Part shown: positions 31,760-41,833 of the stretch, piece by piece
How the letters are laid out: the number at the start of each line of letters is the position of its first letter
Numbering within the stretch: position 1 is the stretch's first letter
From: Trichomonas vaginalis G3
Lineage: Eukaryota; Parabasalia; Trichomonadida; Trichomonadidae
Assembly: GCF_026262505.1 (NCBI RefSeq)
Contig: NC_067203.1
Location: forward strand, 13,776,392 to 13,840,391
Reading direction: 5' to 3'
Length of the DNA: 64,000 bases
Notes under the pieces: model-generated
Database searches by the model: none
Seen by the model: only the letters and a program-made list of their open reading frames with translations
Told to the model about the DNA's origin: nothing
Made by a program: the position numbers and the translations under genes

Positions 31760-33232
31760 TCATTTTAATTGGATTTTTTGAAATCCACCTGCAGTAGGAT
31801 AAAGGAGATGTAACTCACGACTAAGAACCTGGCCATATGCTCCATTCCAGGCCAAAACAGATTGCATAGCCACAAACAGATTGAAATACCAATCCTGTTG
31901 CTGCATGGGGCGTCCATATTCCATTTGGAAGACTTGCATCATCACATTTGGATCTGTAAGGACTTTGTCGTTGACAAAATTGGGCCTTGCAGGAGGAACT
32001 CCATTTTCTACAATGTATCTGGAAGCAAGAGGTTTGTTCATATCCAATGGATAGATTCCTGTTGCTTTAAAAGCATTTTCGATGTTTGTAGCTGTGCAAG
32101 ACACACTACATGCATCAAGGAAGCTGCGAACCATGATATAGCGCAGTTCTCTGGCGTTCCATACATAATTGATCACCATATGCCCTTGCTGATCGTACCG
32201 GATAGTCGCCATATCAAACAACTTCTTGAATTGGGCCTTCAAGGGAGAAAAAATCCCAACATCAAGAGGTTGTAAGATATGAGATGTATGGCCTGGGAGA
32301 ACAAGAAGCTCGATATTGAAGGCGCTCAAGAGGCGAACGGCCAAGAAAGAGAGCCTGGATGGATGACCATCTACAATTAGGAGAAAAGGTACCTGGGCAT
32401 CAAACACATTCATTTGAGACCTTTTCTCCTGTACTTTGCAGATGAACATGATACAGTATACCATAAAAAGGTATTTGTTCATCCATCCACTCTCGGAGCG
32501 AACAAAAAAGGCGTCCAGATCTTCCAATTCCGCATCAAGGGTCTTCTTTTGTGGAAGTATCACCATTGGCTTCATAGTTGTACCATCTGCAAAGATGGTA
32601 CAGACCCCTGTAAGATGTGGAAGCTGAGACTTTTCAGCGCGAACTGGGCGATTCCGGCCAGCAGTAAGAACTTTATAGCGACGTTTGGAATAGAGCATTG
32701 TCTCGTCCATATTCGCAATAAACTTCTTCCTGCGGGCAAAGTATCTATGCTTGGAGAGGAAAAATTGGCGAATATGGTTTGCGTCACAGGTAGAGCGTCG
32801 GAGCATATCAATAGTTTGGGAGCTCACAATCCGAATTGACAATCTTGTGGCGATATGATTAAGCCAGCCACGGGATGGCGATGGGCAGTAATCATTGAGC
32901 TTCGCTAGAAGATGCGGGCACCTTGCAGCGATTAGTACCCGCGCCGCAAATTTTAATCTCCTATTTTGTAATTCCGTACAGACAGCAATGGCCATTGATG
33001 TTGTAATACAGTTCAAGTCGTCTGCCATCTCTTGAACAAGTTTTTTGAACTGCATTTCATCTGGTAGTGACAAAAGGGTCATACCACCCCCTGACTGACC
33101 TTTTGTCCATGAACGACAAGTAGCAGTGCGCATGATTGCGCGTGCTACTGTCGTCTTTGAAATTGAGTAAACATTCCGTATTTGTTGATAAGACTCGCCA
33201 TTTACTCTTCGATAGAGTAAATCGAGTTGCAT
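31760..33232 (-). CDS. Pogo/CENP-B-like DDE transposase
   Basis: The first natural ATG is at 33232 (MQLDLLYRRV); the frame is open further upstream without an ATG. The N terminus has a Psq/CENP-B-type helix-turn-helix (GESYQQIRNVYSISKTTVARAI). The DDE_1 core has NMDET (first Asp), LLIVDGHPS (second Asp), and LPGHTSHILQPLDVGIFSPLK with the third Asp, as in pogo/Tigger and jerky-type proteins. Family role: cut-and-paste transposition into TA, or a domesticated DNA-binding protein. Terminal inverted repeats were not found with certainty; the 3' end lies only about 50 bp from the edge of the 21-bp array. The catalytic triad looks intact. Confidence 0.8.
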   Translation of the reverse strand: MQLDLLYRRVNGESYQQIRNVYSISKTTVARAIMRTATCRSWTKGQSGGGMTLLSLPDEMQFKKLVQEMADDLNCITTSMAIAVCTELQNRRLKFAARVLIAARCPHLLAKLNDYCPSPSRGWLNHIATRLSIRIVSSQTIDMLRRSTCDANHIRQFFLSKHRYFARRKKFIANMDETMLYSKRRYKVLTAGRNRPVRAEKSQLPHLTGVCTIFADGTTMKPMVILPQKKTLDAELEDLDAFFVRSESGWMNKYLFMVYCIMFICKVQEKRSQMNVFDAQVPFLLIVDGHPSRLSFLAVRLLSAFNIELLVLPGHTSHILQPLDVGIFSPLKAQFKKLFDMATIRYDQQGHMVINYVWNARELRYIMVRSFLDACSVSCTATNIENAFKATGIYPLDMNKPLASRYIVENGVPPARPNFVNDKVLTDPNVMMQVFQMEYGRPMQQQDWYFNLFVAMQSVLAWNGAYGQVLSRELHLLYPTAGGFQKIQLK

Positions 33233-34003
33233 CTGGGTCAATAGCCCAAGATTTTTATAGTTTTCTAATTCTGCAAACTCGGGAATTCGTGTTCTTGGTT
33301 GCTTTTTTTTTAAACGGGAACTTCACAAATTTGGTTCATGGCCATAAAAACTCATTCAATTTTTCTGAGATTTTTTTTCGTCACTCACTCAAAACGCAGA
33401 GGACCATTCTTCTCAAAATTGAATTATTTTCTCAAATATTGAGTGAGTAAAATGGGCACGTTGTGTAAATTGATTCAAAATTTTTTATTGGTACACGACC
33501 TTTGAAATTGGTCTCGGGCTATTCAACCTACGGTAAAAATGGAGCTTATATTGAAATAATCTGTGGTAATTCGAAAAATCCTCTCAAAAATTCTATGAGG
33601 TCTTTCAAAAAAATGAAATTAGATGGTTGTATAACTTAGCAATTGGTTTTCCTAGAGACCTAAAAGTTTGAAAAAAATAGATGCTACATAGGCATGCCTA
33701 AATCGTAACAGAGAGAATTAATAATTTAAAAAAAAAATGGTCGATAATACTCGTTATCGAGTTGAAGTTAAGTTTTGCATCTAATGTACCATATCGCTGT
33801 TTTTACTCTGACTATTGGATCTGAAAAATGGAATTTTGAATGCTTCGTGCTTCATGTCTCTATTAAACCTGATAAACAGATGTATTTTTATATTATAGTA
33901 TATGTTATTAGATATAAATGATAAAATTGGTAAAACAATTTCATTTTTCGCCACATTGTTTTCTTTTGAAATTTTCTATGCTTTCAAACTGTCATCTTAA
34001 AAA
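33233..34003. other. Non-coding flank of the pogo-like gene
   Basis: AT-rich sequence with homopolymer runs. It contains inverted actcactcaa / ttgagtgagt about 45 bases apart (near 33385 and 33440), which may mark a transposon subterminal region. No gene is visible. Confidence 0.4.
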
Positions 34004-34525
34004 ATGTTATCAAGTATTTCTCGCCTTGGTCATGTGATGCGACGAGGTGATAGAGAAATTAAGGATCTTATTCAGATCAAGAAGTTCTTAAAAGAGCAGC
34101 CATATGGTGTTTTATGTCTAAATGATCATGATAAACCATATGGTATCCCATTATGCTATGGATTCACATGGGATAAAGATGAAAAGTTTCCTACATTCTA
34201 TTTCCATGGTGCTCAGAGTGGTCGCAAAATTGGAGCGATTAAAAATAATTCTGATGCATGCTTAACCATCTCCAAACCACTCAAACTTGTATATTTTCCA
34301 GGCCGTCCACCATGCACTGCAACAATGAATTATGAATCAGTCATCGCTGAAGGAAAAGTCGAACTTTTGACACATAAAGACGAAATTAAAACAGCCTTGG
34401 ACTCAATAATCACACAGTTTGATATTCCATTAGGAAAGTATAAGGAAGCTTCATTGAAAAGAACTGCAGTTATTAAATTTATCACAAACTCTCTCTCAAT
34501 GAAAAGAAATACTGCATTAGAGTAA
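34004..34525 (+). CDS. NimA-like FMN-binding (pyridoxamine 5'-phosphate oxidase-like) protein
   Basis: The 173-aa protein has the split-barrel flavoprotein pattern of the Nim family: RRGDREIKD, then YGVLCLNDHDKPYGIPLCYGF (about residues 38-58), FYFHGAQSGRKI (about 66-77) and CLTISKP. Family members bind FMN; bacterial Nim proteins are linked to nitroimidazole reduction, and NimA-like genes acquired from bacteria have been reported in Trichomonas. The physiological substrate here is unknown. An internal ATG at 34037 (MRRGDREI) matches the usual family start, so the first 11 residues may be untranslated. Stop is TAA-A. Confidence 0.8.
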   Translation: MLSSISRLGHVMRRGDREIKDLIQIKKFLKEQPYGVLCLNDHDKPYGIPLCYGFTWDKDEKFPTFYFHGAQSGRKIGAIKNNSDACLTISKPLKLVYFPGRPPCTATMNYESVIAEGKVELLTHKDEIKTALDSIITQFDIPLGKYKEASLKRTAVIKFITNSLSMKRNTALE

Positions 34526-35407
34526 AAATTATTTTTAGTAACCATTTTAATCTTGTTTAAACATTCAAAATGAAATATTAAATATTTGCTAAATGAATGT
34601 TGCATTAATTCCAGTATACTCCTAAATATATCAAAAAAAAGCAAATTTCATAGTCACTTGTCTATTTCAATACTAATCCATTTGAAGATGAGATTAAACT
34701 CTTAATGCCTAATAACATGAATGAAAGCACGAAACAGATAGCATATGAGTTTGAATTATGATATCGAAACTATATAATTGTTTTTAATATATTATTTTGA
34801 GAAATTTCTTTTTTTAGCCCTTAAACTGATGTTTAAACACATGAAAGAAATTATGTAATTACACGGCTACATAATTAAGTATAATTTGGAGGATGAGAAA
34901 TTATCAACGAACAATACAGGTAAAAAAAGTATCTTTACATGCATAAAATATCGTGTAAAATTTTTCAAATCTGATTTGAAACGAAATTATGCTTTTTATT
35001 TTTCCAATTCACACCCTGAATTCGAATTGTTATTACTTCGTAGATTATTTTTCAATCTCATCGTAATCTGAATTTCGGAATAAGATTATGAGCGCAATTG
35101 GCTCAGCCGCTAGTTCATTTTAATTTTATGCATCATTAAGTCACATGATACGAACATAATGAATAAATGGTTGATTAATTGAAGTAATTTGATGTAATTT
35201 CTTAATTTTTTTAATAAGAATTGGTAACAATAGGTGTGCATATCTTTCTATCAGCTCTAAAGCTAATGTATGGTAAGTATGTTAATGATTTAAATGGTAA
35301 TGCGCAAATAAAATTTATTTAATATTTAATATGATAATGTTTAGAAAAGTAGATACATTTTAAAAAATAATCGTATTCAAATAAATATAGACATTAACGC
35401 AAATTGA
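34526..35407. other. Gene-free spacer
   Basis: AT-rich, no ORF with convincing start or composition. A short stretch near 35091-35118 resembles a tRNA D-arm by chance only. Confidence 0.5.
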
Positions 35408-35800
35408 TTAACTTGACACAGAAGAGGTAGAAGAAGTAGAAAACGTTGTAGTTAAGGTTGAAGAGGTAGTTGAAGAACTATTCTTAGAACTACCACTATC
35501 ACTGCTAGAGTTTGTATAATAATATTCTGTAACATAAGTATCAGAATAATATTCTTCCCATAATGCCGGATCAAAATCCGGAGGCTTTATACGTGTGCCT
35601 TTTGGCTTCTGTGGAGGATTATTATTTGTTGGAGTTGGCTTAGCAGGAGCTGAATATGCTGTTGGTTTTGGTTCCTCTTGTTTTGGAGGAGGTGGATTTG
35701 TTTTCTTCTCTACTGGAGGCGGAGCATTACGTTTCGTTGTATCTTTATTTTGTTTATTTTGTGGTGATTCTGTATCAGGTTCATCTATTTCTTTGCACAT
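35408..35800 (-). CDS. Hypothetical proline-rich / Ser-Thr-rich protein (130 aa)
   Basis: Begins MCKEIDEPDTES. Residues 25-75 are Pro/Lys-rich (APPPVEKKTNPPPPKQEE), followed by a short aromatic acidic segment (WEEYYSDTYVTEYYY) and a pure Ser/Thr tail. Entirely low-complexity and probably disordered. It might be the cytoplasmic-tail type of domain found in trichomonad surface proteins, but no membrane helix is present. Antisense ORFs exist only because of the composition. Confidence 0.45.
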   Translation of the reverse strand: MCKEIDEPDTESPQNKQNKDTTKRNAPPPVEKKTNPPPPKQEEPKPTAYSAPAKPTPTNNNPPQKPKGTRIKPPDFDPALWEEYYSDTYVTEYYYTNSSSDSGSSKNSSSTTSSTLTTTFSTSSTSSVSS

Positions 35801-36371
35801 TCTGTTTTTCTGATCTGAGGGTGTATCTAAATTTCACTTTTTGAGAGAACTTTTAAATTTATTTTGGATTTTTCTTGCATCAAAATATTGCTTAATATAT
35901 AAAGAATTTCAAAATCAAATTATATTGATCAAAACTTGTTTCACTAAAATTTTGAAGAAAACCTTTGAACTCGCTTCAAGAATGGTTTTACATGCTTTTA
36001 TTTATTTTTAACGCTAAATGACTCAATTTAAACAAAAAACGTAAATCAAAAAACATTTGTTTACCTCCAATGCACAACTGAATACAGCCTATCTCATTAA
36101 AACATATGCTCAACAGTTATTTGTAGTAGAATATGCTTGATGCACTGCAACGTACAATGGCCGATGAGGAGTCAAACACAAGAAAAAATGGTCGAATAAA
36201 AAGAATATCAAAATATGTTGTTTGTGATGTTCTTAATAAACTTAAAAGGTTTGGTTGCGTAAAAGTAAAATGAAATTAATTGATATATGAATACTTTATC
36301 GAGATCAATGATTTTAAAGATTAAAAAAAGCAAGTTAATGAATTCTAAGCAGTTCATATAGAACCAAAGCT
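35801..36371. other. Gene-free spacer
   Basis: AT-rich, with no supported ORF on either strand. Confidence 0.5.
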
Positions 36372-37127
36372 TTATGCAAGGTTGACTGTACCACGGCGAC
36401 GACCTGTACGGCGGGAAGCGATAAGACCAAGCTTCTGACCTGGGCGGGCAGAGCGGGCGACTGTGCCTGGAGCACCCATGTGCTGGTGGGAACCACCACC
36501 GTGTCTGTGGTCGACTGGGTTCATCTTGATACCGCAAACGACTGGCCATGTGTGGCGTTTAGCTTTATACTTGTAGTGGACGTTACCGGCCTTAAGGAGT
36601 GGCTTTTCTGGACGGCCACCACCAGCGACGATACCTAATGTAGCACGGCAGATGTTGGAAACAAGAGCCTTGCGACCAGATGGGAGCTGGATACGTGTGT
36701 AGTTTTCTGTGTGGCCAATAACACGGCAGGAATCGCCGGAGCAGCGGCCATAGCGGCCACCATCACCTGGACGGTGCTCGACGTTGCAGATTTCTGTACC
36801 TTCTGGGATCTGAGCAAGTGGAAGGATGTTGCCGATGTGAAGGTCAGCCTGAGCGCCGCACTTGATGAATTGGCCTGTATGGATGCCTTCTGGGGCAATA
36901 ACAAGGGCAGAATCGAAGCCCTGGCCTTCAGCCTTCTTGTAGATAAGCTTGGCAAGTGGAGCACCACGGCCTGGGTCGTGGATGATCTCCTTGACCATGC
37001 CGGAGATGACGGATGTGCGCTCGGCAGCATCAAGAGCACGGAATTTAGCTGGACCAACGCGGTGGTGGGTGTGGGCCTGGAAGACAGAGCCGTTACCTCT
37101 ACGCTGAGCACGAACGATGTGTCCCAT
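36372..37127 (-). CDS. RPL8: Large-subunit ribosomal protein uL2 (L8)
   Basis: The 251-aa protein matches eukaryotic uL2 along its length: MGHIVRAQRRGNGSVF at the start, EGIHTGQFIKCGA in the middle, and the peptidyl-transferase-adjacent loop with PVDHRHGGGSHQHMG (the conserved His is present). uL2 binds domain IV of the large rRNA and is required for peptidyl transfer. Length is close to the usual 250-257. GC content is clearly higher than in neighbouring hypothetical genes, as expected for a highly expressed gene. The stop reads TAA-A. It lies 277 bases downstream of eL30 on the same strand. Confidence 0.97.
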   Translation of the reverse strand: MGHIVRAQRRGNGSVFQAHTHHRVGPAKFRALDAAERTSVISGMVKEIIHDPGRGAPLAKLIYKKAEGQGFDSALVIAPEGIHTGQFIKCGAQADLHIGNILPLAQIPEGTEICNVEHRPGDGGRYGRCSGDSCRVIGHTENYTRIQLPSGRKALVSNICRATLGIVAGGGRPEKPLLKAGNVHYKYKAKRHTWPVVCGIKMNPVDHRHGGGSHQHMGAPGTVARSARPGQKLGLIASRRTGRRRGTVNLA

Positions 37128-37131
37128 GTGT

Positions 37132-37137
37132 AAAAGG
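37132..37137 (-). promoter_or_regulatory. CCTTTT (M5-like) core promoter motif of uL2
   Basis: On the minus strand CCTTTT ends a few bases before the ATG. The M5 motif (CCTTTY), described in Trichomonas as overlapping the transcription start in place of an initiator, fits in sequence and position. Confidence 0.55.
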
Positions 37138-37404
37138 AAGAACCAAACCGTTTTCTTGTCAAAAATTTCACAAGGCTAATTTGAAAAATTGTCATGTAAA
37201 GTTATCAAATATGAGAAATTATGACAAAATATGACTAAATTTTGTCGAACATTTGAAAATTATGATTCGGGAATTCTTGAAAATTAGGCGAGGTTGTAAC
37301 AATTAAGAATGGCATGAATTGAACTTGTATAATTTCGCGAATTCATAAATGTGTTTGATAAAATACGATATTTATTTAAGTAAAATTCTAAGAAAAAAAG
37401 CAAT

Positions 37405-37743
37405 TTACTCATCCTTCTGCTTGATCATCTTAAGGATTTCGGACTCACCAGCATCAATGATGGAAATGACGGAAGAACGGAAGTACTTACCGCATGCTGT
37501 ACCAAGATCGACATTGTCACCATCGAATGGGAGGATATCGCAACCAGAGAGCATAGCATAGTACTCAATAAGGGAACGATGAGCTGGGGCAACGTTGGAT
37601 GCGAAGATAACAAGCTTAGCCTCACCATTGCGGAGGGACTGAAGTGTCTTGTCGATACCGAGCTGGTATTTGCCGGACTTTGTGACAAGAGAAAGGGAGT
37701 TGATGATTGATTCGCGTGCGCGGCTTAATTTCTTGCGGCCCAT
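37405..37743 (-). CDS. RPL30: Large-subunit ribosomal protein eL30
   Basis: The natural ATG is at 37743 (MGRKKLSRARESI), giving 112 aa against about 115 in other eukaryotes. Diagnostic segments are LVTKSGKYQLGIDKTLQSLRNG, AKLVIFASN, IEYYAMLSG, DLGTACGKYFR and the C-terminal IIDAGESEIL. eL30 is a small RNA-binding protein of the large subunit. Stop is TAA-A. It is co-oriented with uL2 and shares its promoter motif, suggesting common regulation of two separate transcripts. Confidence 0.95.
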   Translation of the reverse strand: MGRKKLSRARESIINSLSLVTKSGKYQLGIDKTLQSLRNGEAKLVIFASNVAPAHRSLIEYYAMLSGCDILPFDGDNVDLGTACGKYFRSSVISIIDAGESEILKMIKQKDE

Positions 37744-37747
37744 GTTC

Positions 37748-37753
37748 AAAAGG
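37748..37753 (-). promoter_or_regulatory. CCTTTT (M5-like) core promoter motif of eL30
   Basis: CCTTTT on the minus strand lies four bases before the ATG, the same arrangement as for uL2. Confidence 0.55.
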
Positions 37754-38148
37754 ACGGCCAAATCCTCTATCGTCTCGCTCCTTCACTTTTTTGATTGTCA
37801 TTGGATTGTTTTTTGCTCATCTATGAGAGATTTTGATGAATAATACGTATTTTCTGTTTTTAGAGTAATCCGCAGTATGTAAGATAATTTTGGATTTTGA
37901 AACTTATTATTTTCTAAGTTAACTCACTAAAAACTTTTATCTTCAGTGTACTGATTTTGTTATAGTTAAAACAAAGAATAGATAGATTGCAAGATATTTC
38001 ATCAATTCTCAAAATGTCTTTTTTTATTGTAAAGCAAATACAAATTCCTAATCTGGCACAAATTGATTAGGAAACCACTATCATCTTGTCTGAATTACTA
38101 TCTGATGATCTCATTTAAGTTAATTTTTTTTCAAAATCGCCAAAATCA
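37754..38148. other. Divergent intergenic region eL30 / coiled-coil gene
   Basis: No gene visible. It must hold the promoters of both divergent neighbours; only the M5-like motif of eL30 is recognised. Confidence 0.5.
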
Positions 38149-39105
38149 ATGTCTGTCAACGAAAAGTTGATGAAAGAATATAAAGATATTGATAAATATC
38201 TGGAATTTGTCACTGATATCCATCACTCTCTACAAGAAAGACAGAAAAAAGTTCAAATTTGCATTGATAATTATAACGACAATCGTGAACAAATCTCTAA
38301 ATACAGTGAAATTGATAATAAACTCAAGAAAATTGTAAGTAATCTCGAAGATGCAGACTATGATCCTTATACAACTGCTTTAGTAAAAATTCTCGATAAT
38401 TCACTCAAAAGAAAAGAAGAAATTACTACAAAATTATATAGTTCACTAATAGAACTCGAAGGATTTCAAGATTATCAAGATAAATCGGACGCAGATATCT
38501 TTCCTTATGCATATTTAAATCCAAATCTCACTACTGATGAATACAAAGCGATCAAAGATGAATTAAATGAGATAAATTTGATGGCTACTTCTAAAGCTTC
38601 TGAAATTGATGAAATTCTCAAAACAAATCTTCGAGATATTACAAATAACAGGTTTTCTTCTCAAATTGATACTGTAACAAGAAAAATAGATGATTTAGAA
38701 ATTGATATCAACAATCGTAAATTTTTGCTTAATTCAACAAAGAAATCATATCAATATCAAGTTGAATCACCAAAAGTTTCAACTATAAAGCACGTTATTG
38801 ATAGACTTACTACTATTAAATCCAAACCAAATATATCTATTTCAGATACATCTAGAATTGATGCTTTAATTTCAATGTTTGAAGCAATGATACATGAAGA
38901 CATCGATGAAAGCAAATTCTTACTGCATATTAATGCTATGAAGTCATTATTAAATTCCCCATCGAAATCAAGCACTTCTCCACTTCATGAATCAAAAGAA
39001 TTTAAATTTGAATCAGAAGAAAAGAATAAGGCACATAAGAAACTTTCCTCTTTCCAGTTTTTGCAAAAGATACAGAAAGTTCGCGAAATTGCTTCCAATC
39101 TTTAA
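38149..39105 (+). CDS. Hypothetical coiled-coil protein (318 aa)
   Basis: A highly charged helical protein with heptad-like stretches at about residues 10-70 and 140-220, rich in Asp, Lys, Ser and Ile, with a Ser-rich linker near the C terminus (SPSKSSTSPL). No enzyme motif or membrane helix. The ATG at 38149 is the natural first start. Stop is TAA-A. Could be a cytoskeletal or tethering component; no family recognised. Confidence 0.6.
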   Translation: MSVNEKLMKEYKDIDKYLEFVTDIHHSLQERQKKVQICIDNYNDNREQISKYSEIDNKLKKIVSNLEDADYDPYTTALVKILDNSLKRKEEITTKLYSSLIELEGFQDYQDKSDADIFPYAYLNPNLTTDEYKAIKDELNEINLMATSKASEIDEILKTNLRDITNNRFSSQIDTVTRKIDDLEIDINNRKFLLNSTKKSYQYQVESPKVSTIKHVIDRLTTIKSKPNISISDTSRIDALISMFEAMIHEDIDESKFLLHINAMKSLLNSPSKSSTSPLHESKEFKFESEEKNKAHKKLSSFQFLQKIQKVREIASNL

Positions 39106-39489
39106 AAAAAAATTATATATTTTGTTGTTTTGTAAATATGTAACTATTCAGATATGCAGCTTCAATATTTTATTTGATATACGTTTTCATACAACCATGT
39201 TTGAGTCAAGAACTAAAATTTGAATGATATTTATATTAAAATGAGGGTAAAGCCGATGAAGCAGGGCGGAATTGACGTCTGCATGCATATTTTAGGATCA
39301 ACTGATCTCACAGCATGTTGAGACGGCAAACAAATTGAAAAATAAATTGTTTGGAGAGAGAAACCCATGGCAAAATAAAATTGATAAAGAAATGTGTGTT
39401 TCGGTTGATGGAATTTATCAAAATTTTTATCTATCGATTTGATTTTTTAGTTGATCAATTTTTTTGAAGTCGAAAAAAAAATCGCAAAA
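39106..39489. other. Intergenic region upstream of acetyl-CoA synthetase
   Basis: No gene. A mid-part near 39240-39330 has noticeably higher GC (gccgatgaagcagggcgg) than its flanks, with no recognised RNA structure. Confidence 0.4.
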
Positions 39490-41439
39490 ATGAATTATCA
39501 AGCTTTTAATGCCGAAACTTATAAAAAGATGGAGAAGGAAGCCATCGAAAACCCAACAAAGTTCTGGTCTGAAACAGCAAAGGATATTTTAAAGTGGGAA
39601 AGTACAGATTTCAAGAACATTATCGGAAAAATTGGTGATGAAAAGTCTTGTTGGTTTGAAGGAGGTAAGATTAATACATGTTACAATGCCGTCGATCGTC
39701 ATGCAATGGCTCATCCAGATAAGGTCGCTTTATTATACGAAGGAAATGATATCGATGATTCAAGACAGATGACTTATGGCGAACTCTTACAGAATGTTTG
39801 CAAGATGGCAAATGTTCTCAAATCAAAGGGAGTTACGAAAGGATCGCATGTAGCTATCTATTTCCCTGTCTCAATCGAAGGAATTGTATCAATGTTAGCT
39901 TGCGCTAGAATTGGTGCAATCCATACAGTCATTTTCGGAGCCTTTTCTGGTGATGCTCTCTCTTACAGAATTCATAATTCTGATGCTACAGTTGTTATTA
40001 GCCAAGAGTCATACAAGCGTGCTGCAAAGGCTATCCCAATGAAAACAACGCTATTAAATGCTCTCAAATCCTGCCCTAACATCAAAAACGTAATCATCAG
40101 TGGTTTGACAGAAAAGCCTACAGAAAAACTTCCATACGAAGTAGAATCATACCAAGAACTTATGGCTGCTGCCAGCGATAAGTGCGATTGCGAAATTATG
40201 GATGGTTCTGACCCATTATTCATTTTATACACATCTGGCTCAACAGGTGAGCCAAAAGGTATTATCCACAGAGTTGGTGGTTATACAGTCGCTACAACAC
40301 TTACATTCAAATACGTATTTGATACAAATGAAAAATCAATTTTCGGCTGTACCTCAGATATCGGCTGGATTACAGGCCATTCATACGTCTGTTACGGACC
40401 TCTCCTCAATGGTTCCACAACTCTTATCTTTGGAGGACTTCCTCTTTGGCCAGATGCGACAAGATCATGGCAGCTTATCCAGAAGCTCAAATTGACACAC
40501 TTCTACACATCCCCATCAGCCGCACGTGCCATTGCTGCTAAAATCAAGTCCGTTGACCAAGTTTCACAGTTCGATATTTCTTCATTACGCGTTATCGGAT
40601 CAGTTGGTGAGACTCTCGATGAAGATACCTGCATCTACATGCGCACTGTCCTCGGAAGAGACAAATGCTGGCTCGTAGATACATATTGGCAGACAGAATT
40701 AGGTTCTATCATTGCTACATCAGTTCCAGGCATCGAGAATCTTCCTCCTGGTATCGTTGGCCGACCACTTTTCGGTACAGAAATTGTTCTTGCCGAGCCA
40801 AACGGTCAAATTATCTCAACAACAAGGAATCCACACCCAGAGATAGTCCACAACGGCATACTTTGCATTGCCACACCATGGCCAGGTCTTGCAAATGCTG
40901 CCTTCAAGAGTACTCGCTCTTTCAAGGACAGATATATTATGCAAGGCACAGAATTCTTCTTAGCAGGCGATACAGCGCAGATTGACACAAAGGGCAACAT
41001 CAGGATCACTGGTAGAATCGATGACCAGCTTTGCGTCAATGGCCACAGAGTTGGTCCAGCAGAAGTTGAAGAAGCAATCTTGAAAGTCGATGGAGTTGAA
41101 GATGTCGCTGTCATCGGTGTACCATCAAAGAAGACAACACAGGCAATCATTGCTTTCGTTGTATCTGCTGACAATTCACAGGAAATGGTCACAAAGGTCG
41201 CTGTCAAAGTCACACAGAACTTTGGAGCAATTGGTAGACCACAAAAAGTCATTTTCGTGAAGATGCTTCCGAAGACAAACAGTGCAAAGATTATCAGATC
41301 GTACTTAAGAGAACTCTTCTTGAATGTCGACAACAATAAGAGCGTTCCAAAGCCAACTGCTTGCACAATGACACAAGAAGAAATCGGAGAGCTCATTGAT
41401 ATTATCAAGGAAACACAAACAGATCTTGCATCTCTTTAA
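39490..41439 (+). CDS. Acetyl-CoA synthetase, AMP-forming
   Basis: Natural ATG at 39490 (MNYQAFNAETYKK), giving 649 aa, the usual length. Motifs: N-terminal ACAS_N domain, adenylate P-loop YTSGSTGEPKG at 247-257, TDIGWITGHSY-type segment (SDIGWITGHSY), DTYWQTE, GDTAQID and the hinge GRIDDQLCVNGHRVGPAEVEEA. The C-terminal catalytic lysine motif, usually PKTRSGKI, reads PKTNSAKI with Lys600 kept. The enzyme makes acetyl-CoA from acetate, ATP and CoA via acetyl-AMP. Trichomonads normally excrete acetate from hydrogenosomes, so this would allow re-use of acetate, probably in the cytosol since no targeting presequence is visible. Stop is TAA-A. Confidence 0.95.
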   Translation: MNYQAFNAETYKKMEKEAIENPTKFWSETAKDILKWESTDFKNIIGKIGDEKSCWFEGGKINTCYNAVDRHAMAHPDKVALLYEGNDIDDSRQMTYGELLQNVCKMANVLKSKGVTKGSHVAIYFPVSIEGIVSMLACARIGAIHTVIFGAFSGDALSYRIHNSDATVVISQESYKRAAKAIPMKTTLLNALKSCPNIKNVIISGLTEKPTEKLPYEVESYQELMAAASDKCDCEIMDGSDPLFILYTSGSTGEPKGIIHRVGGYTVATTLTFKYVFDTNEKSIFGCTSDIGWITGHSYVCYGPLLNGSTTLIFGGLPLWPDATRSWQLIQKLKLTHFYTSPSAARAIAAKIKSVDQVSQFDISSLRVIGSVGETLDEDTCIYMRTVLGRDKCWLVDTYWQTELGSIIATSVPGIENLPPGIVGRPLFGTEIVLAEPNGQIISTTRNPHPEIVHNGILCIATPWPGLANAAFKSTRSFKDRYIMQGTEFFLAGDTAQIDTKGNIRITGRIDDQLCVNGHRVGPAEVEEAILKVDGVEDVAVIGVPSKKTTQAIIAFVVSADNSQEMVTKVAVKVTQNFGAIGRPQKVIFVKMLPKTNSAKIIRSYLRELFLNVDNNKSVPKPTACTMTQEEIGELIDIIKETQTDLASL

Positions 41440-41454
41440 AAAAAATAAACTTTT

Positions 41455-41586
41455 TCTTTTTCCCTCTATTGAAATATAGTTTGATTATCTTTCTTTACAA
41501 CATATTATTCTCACTTTACATCTTTTTCCCTCTATTGAAATATAGTTTGATTATCTTTCTTTACAACATATTATTCTCACTTTACA
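41455..41586. repeat. Exact 66-bp tandem duplication
   Basis: The 66 bases at 41455-41520, starting tctttttccctctattg, recur without change at 41521-41586, just 3' of the acetyl-CoA synthetase stop codon. The identity indicates a very recent duplication in the presumed 3' untranslated or terminator region. Confidence 0.95.
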
Positions 41587-41833
41587 TATCAATATAATTT
41601 TATTATTTTTCGTCTTTTCGTTGAGTGAACAAGAAAATCTAGTGCGAACCTAATATATGAAGATAGTGCCTTCATTATTTGGCTGCTGGTTAAAGTATTT
41701 TAACATAAAATATTAACATAATTATTTCAATTCAGCATATGAGGATTTTATGCTGTAAATTAAAATTCCCTAGTGTTTTTATTAAGAATTATCTATTTCA
41801 TGTTCAATGGTTTTATTATTTTATATTCAAAAA

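Noticed and set aside
35091-35118. tRNA-like ggctcagccgctagttc stretch
   Set aside because: No matching acceptor, anticodon or T arms could be drawn around it.
36635-37195. ORFs overlapping the uL2 gene on both strands
   Set aside because: They are shadows of the well-conserved ribosomal protein frame.
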